Part shown: one piece after another, positions 22,949 through 30,471 of the stretch
Numbering within the stretch: the stretch's first letter is position 1
How the letters are laid out: every line of letters begins with the position of its first letter
Translations under genes and position numbers: made by a program
From: a virus
Length of the DNA stretch: 64,000 nucleotides
Strand: one strand, 5' to 3'
IMG/VR virus record: IMGVR_UViG_3300025110_000007
Coordinates: 1-64,000 of that record
The notes under the pieces: generated by a model
Database searches by the model: none
Told to the model about the DNA's origin: nothing
What the model saw: only the letters and a program-made list of their open reading frames with translations

Positions 22949-24364
22949 ATGATGGACCACAACGCAGACAAGTACGAAGCAGTGCAACGATACCCGATTT
23001 TAAAGGGCTACCTCAGTCACTTTAGAGAGGTAAGTAAAAACAACGAAATTCCCGGCATGCTGTCATTCTTTTACATCCTCGGGCAGGTTTCCCTGCCCTT
23101 TGTCCGAATCCCAATCGGCGGGAGCAACATCGATAGCAGAGTCAGCGTCTTCTGGATTCAGGACACACGGACAGGTAAATCGGTAGCATTTGAAATCGTA
23201 CAGCGTGTCTGTCGTGACATTGGCATAGAGGCTGTGGATTACAGTACTGGTACAGATGCGGCTCTTGTGGGGTCATTCGTACAGGAGAACTCCGATGAGC
23301 CCCCTGTTCAAAGACCCGGCGTTCTGGCAGGACGAAAATGCATGAACTTCGACGAAGGTAGCATCTTACTCAAACCAAACCAGCACTCTGAGGGAACAGT
23401 TCTGTTCTTACAGACAGCCCTAAACGCCGCCGGTACCGGTCGAAATGTACTGACTAAGCACTTGCGTGATGGTACAATCAACATCAAATCCGAAGTGTCA
23501 CTCTGGATTACAACATTCCCTCCGAAGGGAATCAGAGAGCATGTACTGGACAAGGGTATCTTTCAAAGAGTACTGCTCTATTGGCGTGACTGGACCATCG
23601 AGATGAAGCGTGAAGTCGCTCACGAACTGGCGGCAAGTGTTCACAGAAGAACAAAGCACTCTGTGTCTTACAATGAGATTATCAAGTTCTTTAACGAACT
23701 TCAACTAAGCCTTCGCAGAAGAGTCTGTGACTTGGTAGGCATCACGCCCTTGCAGTGGGAAGAGGCTGACGACGACAGTCAGGAAGCATGGGCTATGGAG
23801 GTCATAGACGAGATGTTCACAATCGACGATTCGTATGTACCTGCACTCATCAGTGCGATTGACGAGTACTACCACTTGGTCGAGCAAATGGACCCCCACA
23901 AGCAAGGCGTCTGTGCGTCGTTTATCATGGGACTTCAAAATTACACCAACATCATCGCTCACCACTTCGCTATGATTGAGGGTACATGGGTTGTCCGTGG
24001 CGACCACATTGACATGGCTAAGGAAATCCTGTACGACCTGTATCACAACCTCATCCACTGGCTGGAAGCAGAAGTGAAGGTCGGAATGGGTGTCAAAGAA
24101 GCCAAGAACATGGAAATCGGATGGAAGAAGGGCTACTTCGCCTGTCAGCGTGTTGACTTCGACGATGCCCGTGGAGAGGGCTGGGTCAGGAAGACAGAAC
24201 TGTACACTTCATACGGTAAGAACCAGAACCTCAGTAGCAACAATTCAATCAACAAGCGGTACAATGATTTCGGTGCCAAGTTGTTTGAAGAAACCAGTCA
24301 CAAAGTCAAGAAGTATGTACGCCTACGCAAGGAGCACCTCAAGGGAGGAATCCCGAATGAGTGA
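22949..24364 (+). CDS. P-loop ATPase, candidate replicative helicase
   Basis: A 471-residue protein. ATG 22949 is used; an ATG at 22944 is in another frame. SVFWIQDTRTGKSVAFEIV (67-84) is a P-loop with T-GKS, CMNFDEGSIL (131-140) a Walker B-like strand, and SLWITTFPP a sensor-1-like strand, followed by GIFQRVLLYWRDW where an Arg finger could lie. The remainder is helical. The order of motifs fits MCM-like or DUF3987-type helicases, and no other replicative helicase is seen in this replisome. The helicase role is inference. Confidence 0.6.
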   Translation: MMDHNADKYEAVQRYPILKGYLSHFREVSKNNEIPGMLSFFYILGQVSLPFVRIPIGGSNIDSRVSVFWIQDTRTGKSVAFEIVQRVCRDIGIEAVDYSTGTDAALVGSFVQENSDEPPVQRPGVLAGRKCMNFDEGSILLKPNQHSEGTVLFLQTALNAAGTGRNVLTKHLRDGTINIKSEVSLWITTFPPKGIREHVLDKGIFQRVLLYWRDWTIEMKREVAHELAASVHRRTKHSVSYNEIIKFFNELQLSLRRRVCDLVGITPLQWEEADDDSQEAWAMEVIDEMFTIDDSYVPALISAIDEYYHLVEQMDPHKQGVCASFIMGLQNYTNIIAHHFAMIEGTWVVRGDHIDMAKEILYDLYHNLIHWLEAEVKVGMGVKEAKNMEIGWKKGYFACQRVDFDDARGEGWVRKTELYTSYGKNQNLSSNNSINKRYNDFGAKLFEETSHKVKKYVRLRKEHLKGGIPNE

Positions 24365-24509
24365 GTGCATGGTATGCGGTGACCCCGGTCACGGTGAGAA
24401 TTTCTCACAGTGCGGTACCGACTACAAGGGTCGGCCCAAGTATATTTGTCCGCCATGTTCAAAAGTCGTGAACGAAGTCTTTGCAATTGTCGGGAGGCCG
24501 CTGGTATGA
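24357..24509 (+). CDS. Small zinc-ribbon protein (50 aa)
   Basis: A 50-residue protein with CMVCGDPGH (4-12), C19 and CPPC (31-34), a probable zinc ribbon. It overlaps the ATPase stop by eight bases and the exonuclease start by four. Function unknown. Confidence 0.55.
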   Translation: MSECMVCGDPGHGENFSQCGTDYKGRPKYICPPCSKVVNEVFAIVGRPLV

Positions 24510-25117
24510 CGGGAATCTTATCTATTGACATCGAAACAAAGAACTTCTCACACGAGATAGGCGGCTGGGGCAACACCCATCTTTTTGAGCCTACCGTGGT
24601 TGCTACATGGGACGGTACTGATGGTACCGTGTACTGCAACAAGTCACAAGCAAAGGAATTCCTTGACAAAGGCGTCAAGGTAAAACCCCTACACTCAGAA
24701 ATACTTGGCAAGGACATAGAAGCACACATAGCCAAGGGTGGCAAGGTGATTGGTCACAACATCGTGGGCTTCGATTTACCTATTCTCAGAGATAGCCTTG
24801 ACTGCTGGTCAGCGGGCGATATTCTCGGCAAGGCAGGGGATTGTATCATCGATACTTCTGCAAAATTACGGTCGGCCACAGGGTCGACAATTCCGTTGGC
24901 AGACGCATGTCTGCACACCCTTGGTAAAGGGAAGACGATGAAAAGCCACGACGCTCCATTGGAGTGGCGCAAAGGCAACTATGGCAAGGTGGCAGACTAC
25001 TGCCTCAAGGACGCTCAACTCGCATACGAATTATGGGAGCATGGGAACAAAGAAGGATTTGTCAAGGCCCGTTGCAGAAAGACGGGCGTCGTCAAAGAAT
25101 TCGACATACAATGGTAA
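24506..25117 (+). CDS. DnaQ-like (DEDDy) 3'-5' exonuclease
   Basis: A 203-residue nuclease. ATG 24506 is preferred because it precedes Exo I (ILSIDIETK) and overlaps the prior stop. Exo II is VIGHNIVGFDLPIL and Exo III YCLKDAQLAYELW (Y-x-x-x-D), giving the complete DEDDy set. It removes nucleotides from 3' ends. Since PolB carries its own proofreading domain, this second exonuclease may process recombination or Okazaki ends, or degrade host DNA. Confidence 0.87.
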   Translation: MTGILSIDIETKNFSHEIGGWGNTHLFEPTVVATWDGTDGTVYCNKSQAKEFLDKGVKVKPLHSEILGKDIEAHIAKGGKVIGHNIVGFDLPILRDSLDCWSAGDILGKAGDCIIDTSAKLRSATGSTIPLADACLHTLGKGKTMKSHDAPLEWRKGNYGKVADYCLKDAQLAYELWEHGNKEGFVKARCRKTGVVKEFDIQW

Positions 25118-25130
25118 GAGAGGAATACAC

Positions 25131-26636
25131 ATGACCGAGAAAAAACAAACAGCACAGAGCCTAAACATCAGAGCCGCTAAAGCGATTGCCGACACAGTTC
25201 GGTCAACGCTTGGACCAGCGGGGATGGACAAAATGATGGTTGACGGGGGTGGCAATGTCATCGTGACAAACGATGGCGCTACAATCCTACAACAACTTGA
25301 CATCACCCACCCCGGTGCGAAGATGATTGTTGAAGCCGCAAACACGCAAGAAACCATGTGCTACGATGGCACTACGACTACGACAATTCTGGCTGGCGAA
25401 CTGCTGGCCAATACACAAGAACTGTTCAACAAAGGATTGCATCCTAATGTAGTCTGCAAAGGGTATCGTCAAGCCGCCAAGTGGGCAGTGGAACACATCA
25501 ATGGTATCACCGTCGAAGACATCGAGCCGTACCTACGAGAAGTGGCAAGGACCGCTATTACAGGCAAAGCACTGGAGAGCAACGAGGAGCAAGTCAGTGC
25601 CCTCTGCGTTGAGGCAGTCAATCGTGCCAAGGGCGACATCAAGCGCATCAGCGTCGTGTGTCAACCGGGCGGCTCACTGGAAGATTCGTACTGTTTCTCT
25701 GGCAAAATCTTGAATCAGACTTTCATGATGTCAAGCATGAAGAACGAGCCTACACCACAGGTAGTCCTCATTAACTCTGGACTTTCCAAGAAAGAAGACA
25801 GCGTACAAGTCAATGTGTCAAATGTTGGTGACTACAAGTCGTATCAAGAATATGCTAACAAGGACATCTGGCAAGAGAAGGTGGAAAAAATCGCCAACCT
25901 ACTACCGAAAGGTGGAGTTGTCTTCTGCCGTGATTCAGTCAACGAACTGGTAGCGGCCCTGCTTTCCAAGAACAACATCAGTGTTGCTCAGCGAGTCCCT
26001 CCGAGCGACATGGAGGCCATGGCTATCCTCCTCGGCACGACAGTGGCCCACTCAGTCGAAGACTTGAATGGTGCTGACCCAGCAGGCAAGGTGCTTCAAT
26101 TCACCATGGGTGATATGCAATACATCAGCATCGAGGATGTCCACGGTGGAGAAAACACCGTCACTACCTTGGTCCTACGAGGAGCCACACGCCAGACACT
26201 CGACGAAACGGAACGAGGCTTCGACGACGCATTGGGCGTGGTCTGCCTTGCTTTCAACAGCGAGCGCATCGTCAGAGGAGGAGGCTCGTCTTACATGAAC
26301 GCCGCCCTCAACCTGCGCTCCCGTGCCGCTGAAATCGGCGGTCGGGCACAGATGGCTATCGAAGCCTTTGCCAACGCCTTGGAGAGCATCCCTGCTACCA
26401 TTGCGCAGAACGCAGGTCACGACCCGCTGGACACCATCCTTGAGTTGAGGAACGAACATCTGCAAGGCAACTTTGATTACGGCCCCGATATTTACAACGG
26501 CGGTACAATCTCAATGGAAGGGGCGAATGTATGGGAACCGTACGAACTTGTGAAGCAGGCTATTCAGTCAGCAAGCGAGGTCAGCATTAGCATCCTACGC
26601 ATCGATGACATCATTGGACGGAAGTCTGAGGATTGA
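25131..26636 (+). CDS. thsA: Group II chaperonin (thermosome)
   Basis: A 501-residue thermosome subunit. Hallmarks seen are STLGPAGMDKMMVD, VIVTNDGATILQQLDI, the ATP-binding YDGTTTTTILAGELL (GDGTT in most relatives has Tyr first), and ERGFDDALGVV and IVRGGGSSYMNAAL near the end. Cellular subunits are about 540-550 residues, so this one is 40-50 shorter. It would fold virion or replication proteins in a hexadecamer-type ring. It closes the plus-strand block and its last 26 bases overlap the convergent gene at 26611. ATG 25131 follows AGAGGA. Confidence 0.95.
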   Translation: MTEKKQTAQSLNIRAAKAIADTVRSTLGPAGMDKMMVDGGGNVIVTNDGATILQQLDITHPGAKMIVEAANTQETMCYDGTTTTTILAGELLANTQELFNKGLHPNVVCKGYRQAAKWAVEHINGITVEDIEPYLREVARTAITGKALESNEEQVSALCVEAVNRAKGDIKRISVVCQPGGSLEDSYCFSGKILNQTFMMSSMKNEPTPQVVLINSGLSKKEDSVQVNVSNVGDYKSYQEYANKDIWQEKVEKIANLLPKGGVVFCRDSVNELVAALLSKNNISVAQRVPPSDMEAMAILLGTTVAHSVEDLNGADPAGKVLQFTMGDMQYISIEDVHGGENTVTTLVLRGATRQTLDETERGFDDALGVVCLAFNSERIVRGGGSSYMNAALNLRSRAAEIGGRAQMAIEAFANALESIPATIAQNAGHDPLDTILELRNEHLQGNFDYGPDIYNGGTISMEGANVWEPYELVKQAIQSASEVSISILRIDDIIGRKSED

Positions 26637-27591
26637 CATCTCCTGCCGCTTGTTGCTCTTGGAGCATTTGTTCGTAGCGTATTTGGTCTTCCGATGGTCC
26701 GGCCATATGTAATTCTGAAATGTCGCTTCTGAGTTCAGGGTCTGGGTGGAAAAATTCAGCCCCTTGGTACATGGAGTCGCCCATGTCGTCAAGTCTTTGT
26801 TCGGGAGTCGTGAAACCAGTTGGACTACTGCTGTCAGGTGTCAGACTGTAAGCGCCGAATTCGTGAGCCATTGAATGCAAGATAGGATAAGCACTTTGTG
26901 CTTGTTCGACATCCAAATCTGTCAATAATTCAGGTATGATTGAGCCATGAGGGTCGACATTTACACCTGCTCTTACCAACACATCGGTTGCGGTCTTTGG
27001 TCTATTCCATCGCATCCTTGGTCCACTGAACTTCCCTTGAGGGGGATATTGTTGGGTCAATCGTGCAATGTTCTCTTTCTGTTCTCGCTTCAATGCTTCG
27101 ATGTTGCTTTGCTGTTTCGCCCATTGTTCAACTTCATCCTCGATAAGAGAGTGTACATTTTCATGAGCACCGATGTTGGCTATTTTCTCAGCACCCTTGT
27201 CAAAGTCTTCTTCAAAAATTTTGCCTAATTCTGGGTACAAATGCGTACCAACATAAGAGCCATCCTCCCGCAATCGTGGCACTGAGCCTCCTCGGTAGTA
27301 TCTTCCGTCTACACCATCTTCGGGCGCAGGGAAATTAGGCCTGTCCTTTGGCCCGGCCCGAAAAGTCAATTTCGTATTGAACGGTTTCTTTTCGTCTTCG
27401 GTCGCTGGACGGTCGCTCAATTCTGGGAAATTAGCGACTCTTCCTCTGACATGCATTAAAGGTCTTTCATACATCGGACCAGCATATCCTGTCATGTCTT
27501 CGCCTGCTCTTGCGAAATGACCGCCGTGTTTATATCCCAAATGAAAATCCGACTTGAGGATTGACCAAGCGACATCAAGTGGCCTGACCAT
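26611..27591 (-). CDS. Putative HEXXH metallopeptidase-like protein with AWxLLK-type tag
   Basis: A 326-residue protein. The zincin motif AHENVHSLI (H143, E144, H147) is clear, and MAHEFGAY farther on could supply a third ligand. The rest is polar with an EALKREQKENIARL coiled segment around 165-178. The N-terminus MVRPLDVAWSILKSD resembles the short tag on three late proteins at 31911-32670. It is the last gene of the short operon with HMG-CoA lyase and overlaps the thermosome 3' end tail to tail. Peptidase activity is inferred from one motif; a maturation or lysis enzyme is possible. Confidence 0.55.
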   Translation of the reverse strand: MVRPLDVAWSILKSDFHLGYKHGGHFARAGEDMTGYAGPMYERPLMHVRGRVANFPELSDRPATEDEKKPFNTKLTFRAGPKDRPNFPAPEDGVDGRYYRGGSVPRLREDGSYVGTHLYPELGKIFEEDFDKGAEKIANIGAHENVHSLIEDEVEQWAKQQSNIEALKREQKENIARLTQQYPPQGKFSGPRMRWNRPKTATDVLVRAGVNVDPHGSIIPELLTDLDVEQAQSAYPILHSMAHEFGAYSLTPDSSSPTGFTTPEQRLDDMGDSMYQGAEFFHPDPELRSDISELHMAGPSEDQIRYEQMLQEQQAAGDVNPQTSVQ

Positions 27592-27606
27592 GTACAGGCG
27601 TAGCCC

Positions 27607-28446
27607 TCAATGTCTAATCAAATTATCCTCTTGACCTTTGAGAATGTCCTTCACGACATCCAGAGCAGGGCGTAAGTCGGCTTCCTTAATGCCGCAGTTG
27701 AATCCCCATACATTGAGATGGCGCACCAAGGCTTCGGTCGATAGGTTAGCCCCACTGCCCTTGGCAAAGGGACAGCCGCCAAGACCACCGATGCTTGAGT
27801 CGAACTGCTTGATACCACTCATCAGGCCGCTTCTGACAAGACTCAGGGCACTTGCTTCGTCACCCTTGTGGTGCAAGTGAAGAGCAGGGGTCAAACCCTC
27901 ATCTTGGGCCATTTCAGCCCACAGCGCCACTTCTTGACGAGTGCCACAGCCTACTGTGTCAGAAAATACAACAGTTGTCCCGAACATCTTAGCGTCCCGT
28001 AAGCACAGCCGCATCATTGATGAAGAAACTTCACCACTGTGTGGCGAGCCAAATGCCATAGAAAGGTACACTCGTACTTTCTCCTTGGGTACCTTGTCCA
28101 TGAATGTCTTGTACATCAGAACAATCTCTGAGCGAGTCTTACCCATGTTTTGGATGTTGAATGTTTCACATGGACTGAACACGATGTTGATTTTATCGAC
28201 GCCTGATTGCTGTGCACGAAGGAAGCCTCGCTTGTTCATGACAAGTCCAGCGCCTTTGTTGTACACGGCCTCTGCGTCAGCCATCTGTGGCAGAACCTTT
28301 GGGTGAGCAAATGAAACTTCTTCGATGTCGGTGATGCCAGAGGCGTACAGTTCCTTTATCAGAAGCCTTTTGGTTTTTGTACTGACCACAGTGCCCAAAG
28401 CCTGCAACCCATCTCTTGGTCCGACTTCATAGACACTAATGTTCAT
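27607..28446 (-). CDS. mvaB: HMG-CoA lyase family enzyme (DRE-TIM barrel)
   Basis: A 279-residue enzyme. It keeps the family signature EVGPRDGLQ (R11, D12), E42 in IEEVSFAHP with PQMAD after it, the metal-binding HLH (H190, H192), the mobile-loop cysteine in GGLGGCPFAKGSG (C225) and N234. All residues known to matter in human and bacterial HMG-CoA lyase are therefore present. The family splits HMG-CoA into acetyl-CoA and acetoacetate. ATG 28446 is preferred (GGAAGGGT upstream, ATGA overlap). In a virus it would be an auxiliary metabolic gene. A related aldol-type lyase with another substrate cannot be excluded. Confidence 0.88.
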   Translation of the reverse strand: MNISVYEVGPRDGLQALGTVVSTKTKRLLIKELYASGITDIEEVSFAHPKVLPQMADAEAVYNKGAGLVMNKRGFLRAQQSGVDKINIVFSPCETFNIQNMGKTRSEIVLMYKTFMDKVPKEKVRVYLSMAFGSPHSGEVSSSMMRLCLRDAKMFGTTVVFSDTVGCGTRQEVALWAEMAQDEGLTPALHLHHKGDEASALSLVRSGLMSGIKQFDSSIGGLGGCPFAKGSGANLSTEALVRHLNVWGFNCGIKEADLRPALDVVKDILKGQEDNLIRH

Positions 28447-28598
28447 TGCTGACCCTTCCGCAACCCGTCCATACACATTTCTTGCAATTCAGCACTGTCA
28501 GTGAAGAATACAACATCGGAGCCTAAGTCATCTGTGACATACCAAGTGAACAAAAATCCGCAGATAAAACTCAAGATAAAAAACAGCCAAAGACCCAT
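28443..28598 (-). CDS. Small one-helix membrane protein (51 aa)
   Basis: A 51-residue protein. Residues 2-20 are a hydrophobic transmembrane helix (GLWLFFILSFICGFLFTWY), followed by a short acidic domain (DDLGSDVVFFTDSAEL). Its ATG 28598 lies about 27 bases from the shared TATA element, predicting a leaderless mRNA, and its stop overlaps the HMG-CoA lyase start (ATGA). It could be a holin-like or membrane-anchoring protein; function unknown. Confidence 0.6.
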   Translation of the reverse strand: MGLWLFFILSFICGFLFTWYVTDDLGSDVVFFTDSAELQEMCMDGLRKGQQ

Positions 28599-28618
28599 GT
28601 GCAGGGACAGCGCGGTGT

Positions 28619-28630
28619 AAAAATTAAATC
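28619..28630. promoter_or_regulatory. Bidirectional promoter with near-symmetric TATA element
   Basis: AAAAATTAAATC lies exactly midway between the divergent start codons at 28598 (minus) and 28652 (plus). Read leftwards it gives TTTAAT centred about 27 bases from ATG 28598; read rightwards TTAAAT lies about 25-26 bases from ATG 28652. One A/T block can thus serve two leaderless genes. Confidence 0.6.
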
Positions 28631-28651
28631 TTCCGGTTCATACGGCCCACC

Positions 28652-28750
28652 ATGGACCGCTCCGACAAGGTCCTACTCCCACTCGCATTATTGGTTGTCA
28701 TCGGCTGGGTCATCGGTCTGGTCATGCATCACGCATGGCTTGAGAAATGA
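28652..28750 (+). CDS. Tiny membrane protein (32 aa), lone plus-strand gene in the right half
   Basis: A 32-residue ORF: a charged N-terminus (MDRSDK), a transmembrane helix (VLLPLALLVVIGWVIGLVM) and a short tail HHAWLEK. Its ATG is at leaderless distance from the shared TATA element. Its last 29 bases overlap the 3' end of the convergent gene at 28722. The hydrophobic core and promoter position argue for a real gene; function unknown, holin- or antiholin-like at most by size. Confidence 0.5.
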   Translation: MDRSDKVLLPLALLVVIGWVIGLVMHHAWLEK

Positions 28751-28988
28751 GCATGCGGGACAGCGCCCCGTAGCGTTTGGCCTTCAACCGCTTCTTCGCT
28801 TTCTTGGCCGACTCCTTCTGCCCTAAAGGACCAAAGCCACCATGCTTGCGGACATAGCCACACTGAGGGCATTCGTGATACACCACATGCTTACCATTAG
28901 CGTACCGTCCGCTAACAGACAAAGGTAGGGCTGTTGTACCACAGCACTCGCAGGTCTGCATCAAAGATTCGACAAGAGCGCCCATCAA
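28722..28988 (-). CDS. Small zinc-ribbon protein with basic tail (88 aa)
   Basis: An 88-residue protein, last gene of the late operon. CECCG (13-17) and CPQCGYVRKHGG form a zinc ribbon; the C-terminal half is very basic (KKAKKRLKAKRYGALSRM). Likely nucleic-acid binding. Its start overlaps the stop of the preceding gene. Confidence 0.6.
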   Translation of the reverse strand: MMGALVESLMQTCECCGTTALPLSVSGRYANGKHVVYHECPQCGYVRKHGGFGPLGQKESAKKAKKRLKAKRYGALSRMLISQAMRDA

Positions 28989-30115
28989 CTCACCGTGTGC
29001 AGGTCCAACTTAGCCCACGCTGAACCAGTGTACACGAACTTAGCATACTGGTTGATGGTCACATTTTGATTGAGCGTTCCTGAATCGAAGTGCAAGTTGT
29101 GTGACCCAGCCGCATGATACACCTCAACCGTATGGCCGTGTGGGAATGTACCTGTTGGATTGAGTGTGATTGCGGCTCCGGTTGTAATAATCCAAATGTT
29201 CGGTCCTGTGATGGTGACTGATTGATTAGAACTGGTTGTTAGAACCTTGACTTCATTTGGAGCCAACCGCCATGTGGCACGGGCAGGACTACCACCAATG
29301 CTACGCACGGCGCTGTACATAAGCACCGAATGTCCATCAGGGCTGTGTGTCTGCCACATACCTCCGAAGGGCGAAGCACCAAACCCACCTGCTGATGGTG
29401 ATGAATAGATACCATCGATGTCGGAACTGTCGTCAAATGCGTTGGATGCTGTGACATTGCCCGCCGCTCCCTTTGTCATGTGATGCAGGTACAAAGGACT
29501 TGGACGAATGAAAGTACGCTTATCGTACACTGTTGGCGTGTTAAGAGAGGCAGTCAATGCACCTCCAGCAGATACCTCGTAAAGGAGGATTGCTAACACA
29601 GTTGTCTTTCTGTTATCTGGACCCGGTAGGTTGAGGAAGGTATTGGGAACTTGAGGCGTTTCACTGGCCGTGTCGGCAAGGGTACCGAACTCATACTTGA
29701 TGTTCGCCTTGCCACTGTCGGCCGCCACATAAATGACACAATAGGCTTTCTTTGCCACCGAACCATGAGGAGAAGGAAGACTACCGGAGTGATTACTGGT
29801 CGTACCGATAGTTGTGGCCGTGGAAGTCGCACCCGGACCACCTGCGAATTGATACACAATTCCGTCGAGGACAGCATAGCCTCCTGATACTGTGAGTCCA
29901 CCACCTGAGCCAACAGCCACATGGCCTTCTGTTCCACTGCCCGTAGCGTTCCTCGTGCCACCATAGCCGCCGTCAGCCACTCTGAGAATGCCGTTGCCGT
30001 GTAGGGCCTCGTATGGGTTGGTAAGTGAGGGGCTTGTCAATCCGTCACCGTCACGCAGGCCTGTGGCACTGCTAAACCCTGTTGCGCTCGTATGTCCTGC
30101 TAATGGATTACTCAT
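28985..30115 (-). CDS. Putative tail fibre/appendage protein
   Basis: A 376-residue protein. The first 110 residues are Gly/Ser/Thr-rich (GYGGTRNATGSGTEGHVAVG), typical of fibre and spike proteins; the last third has alternating strands ending NQYAKFVYTGSAWAKLDLH, a pattern common in phage tail fibre ends (short Y-x-x-x-W-x-K beta motifs). Late operon position, downstream of tail genes, fits a host-contact appendage. No enzymatic motif. The assignment is by composition and context. Confidence 0.55.
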   Translation of the reverse strand: MSNPLAGHTSATGFSSATGLRDGDGLTSPSLTNPYEALHGNGILRVADGGYGGTRNATGSGTEGHVAVGSGGGLTVSGGYAVLDGIVYQFAGGPGATSTATTIGTTSNHSGSLPSPHGSVAKKAYCVIYVAADSGKANIKYEFGTLADTASETPQVPNTFLNLPGPDNRKTTVLAILLYEVSAGGALTASLNTPTVYDKRTFIRPSPLYLHHMTKGAAGNVTASNAFDDSSDIDGIYSSPSAGGFGASPFGGMWQTHSPDGHSVLMYSAVRSIGGSPARATWRLAPNEVKVLTTSSNQSVTITGPNIWIITTGAAITLNPTGTFPHGHTVEVYHAAGSHNLHFDSGTLNQNVTINQYAKFVYTGSAWAKLDLHTVS

Positions 30116-30116
30116 T

Positions 30117-30470
30117 TTAGTTCACCTCGATTATGGTTGCGAACCGGAGTTCGTTGTTGCTGGTCTTGCTGACCGATTGGAATGTGTACCTGAACAACAC
30201 TGTTGTGTCAGTAGCGTCAGATGGGTTTTGATATTGGATGCATACCTCACGCAGGGGCAATGTGAAGGTCGAAGACAATGGTAAGATGGCCTCGACATAG
30301 ATAGTATGGTCGTCCACGATACGAGTCGTAGGTACGGCTGTGTAAGCAGGGCGTCCTGCTCCACCGTCCTCGGAAGTAGCAACCGTTCCATCGAAACCAA
30401 ACACGACTTGATTGATTCGGCTATTTAATTGGTCGACCAAGAATCTGTTTCCGTCTGTTAGCAATGGCAT
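30117..30470 (-). CDS. Putative virion protein (117 aa)
   Basis: A 117-residue beta-rich protein. ATG 30470 is chosen (AGGAGAGG directly upstream, next gene stop at 30472) over upstream in-frame codons that lie inside the neighbouring gene. Begins MPLLTDGNRFLVDQLNSRIN, then strands. Located between two virion-type genes; probably a fibre-associated or baseplate component. Not recognised. Confidence 0.6.
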   Translation of the reverse strand: MPLLTDGNRFLVDQLNSRINQVVFGFDGTVATSEDGGAGRPAYTAVPTTRIVDDHTIYVEAILPLSSTFTLPLREVCIQYQNPSDATDTTVLFRYTFQSVSKTSNNELRFATIIEVN

Positions 30471-30471
30471 G

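Noticed and set aside
22944-22949. ATG 22944 as start of the helicase-like ATPase
   Set aside because: It forms an ATGA overlap but is in the wrong frame; ATG 22949 is in frame with the ATPase.
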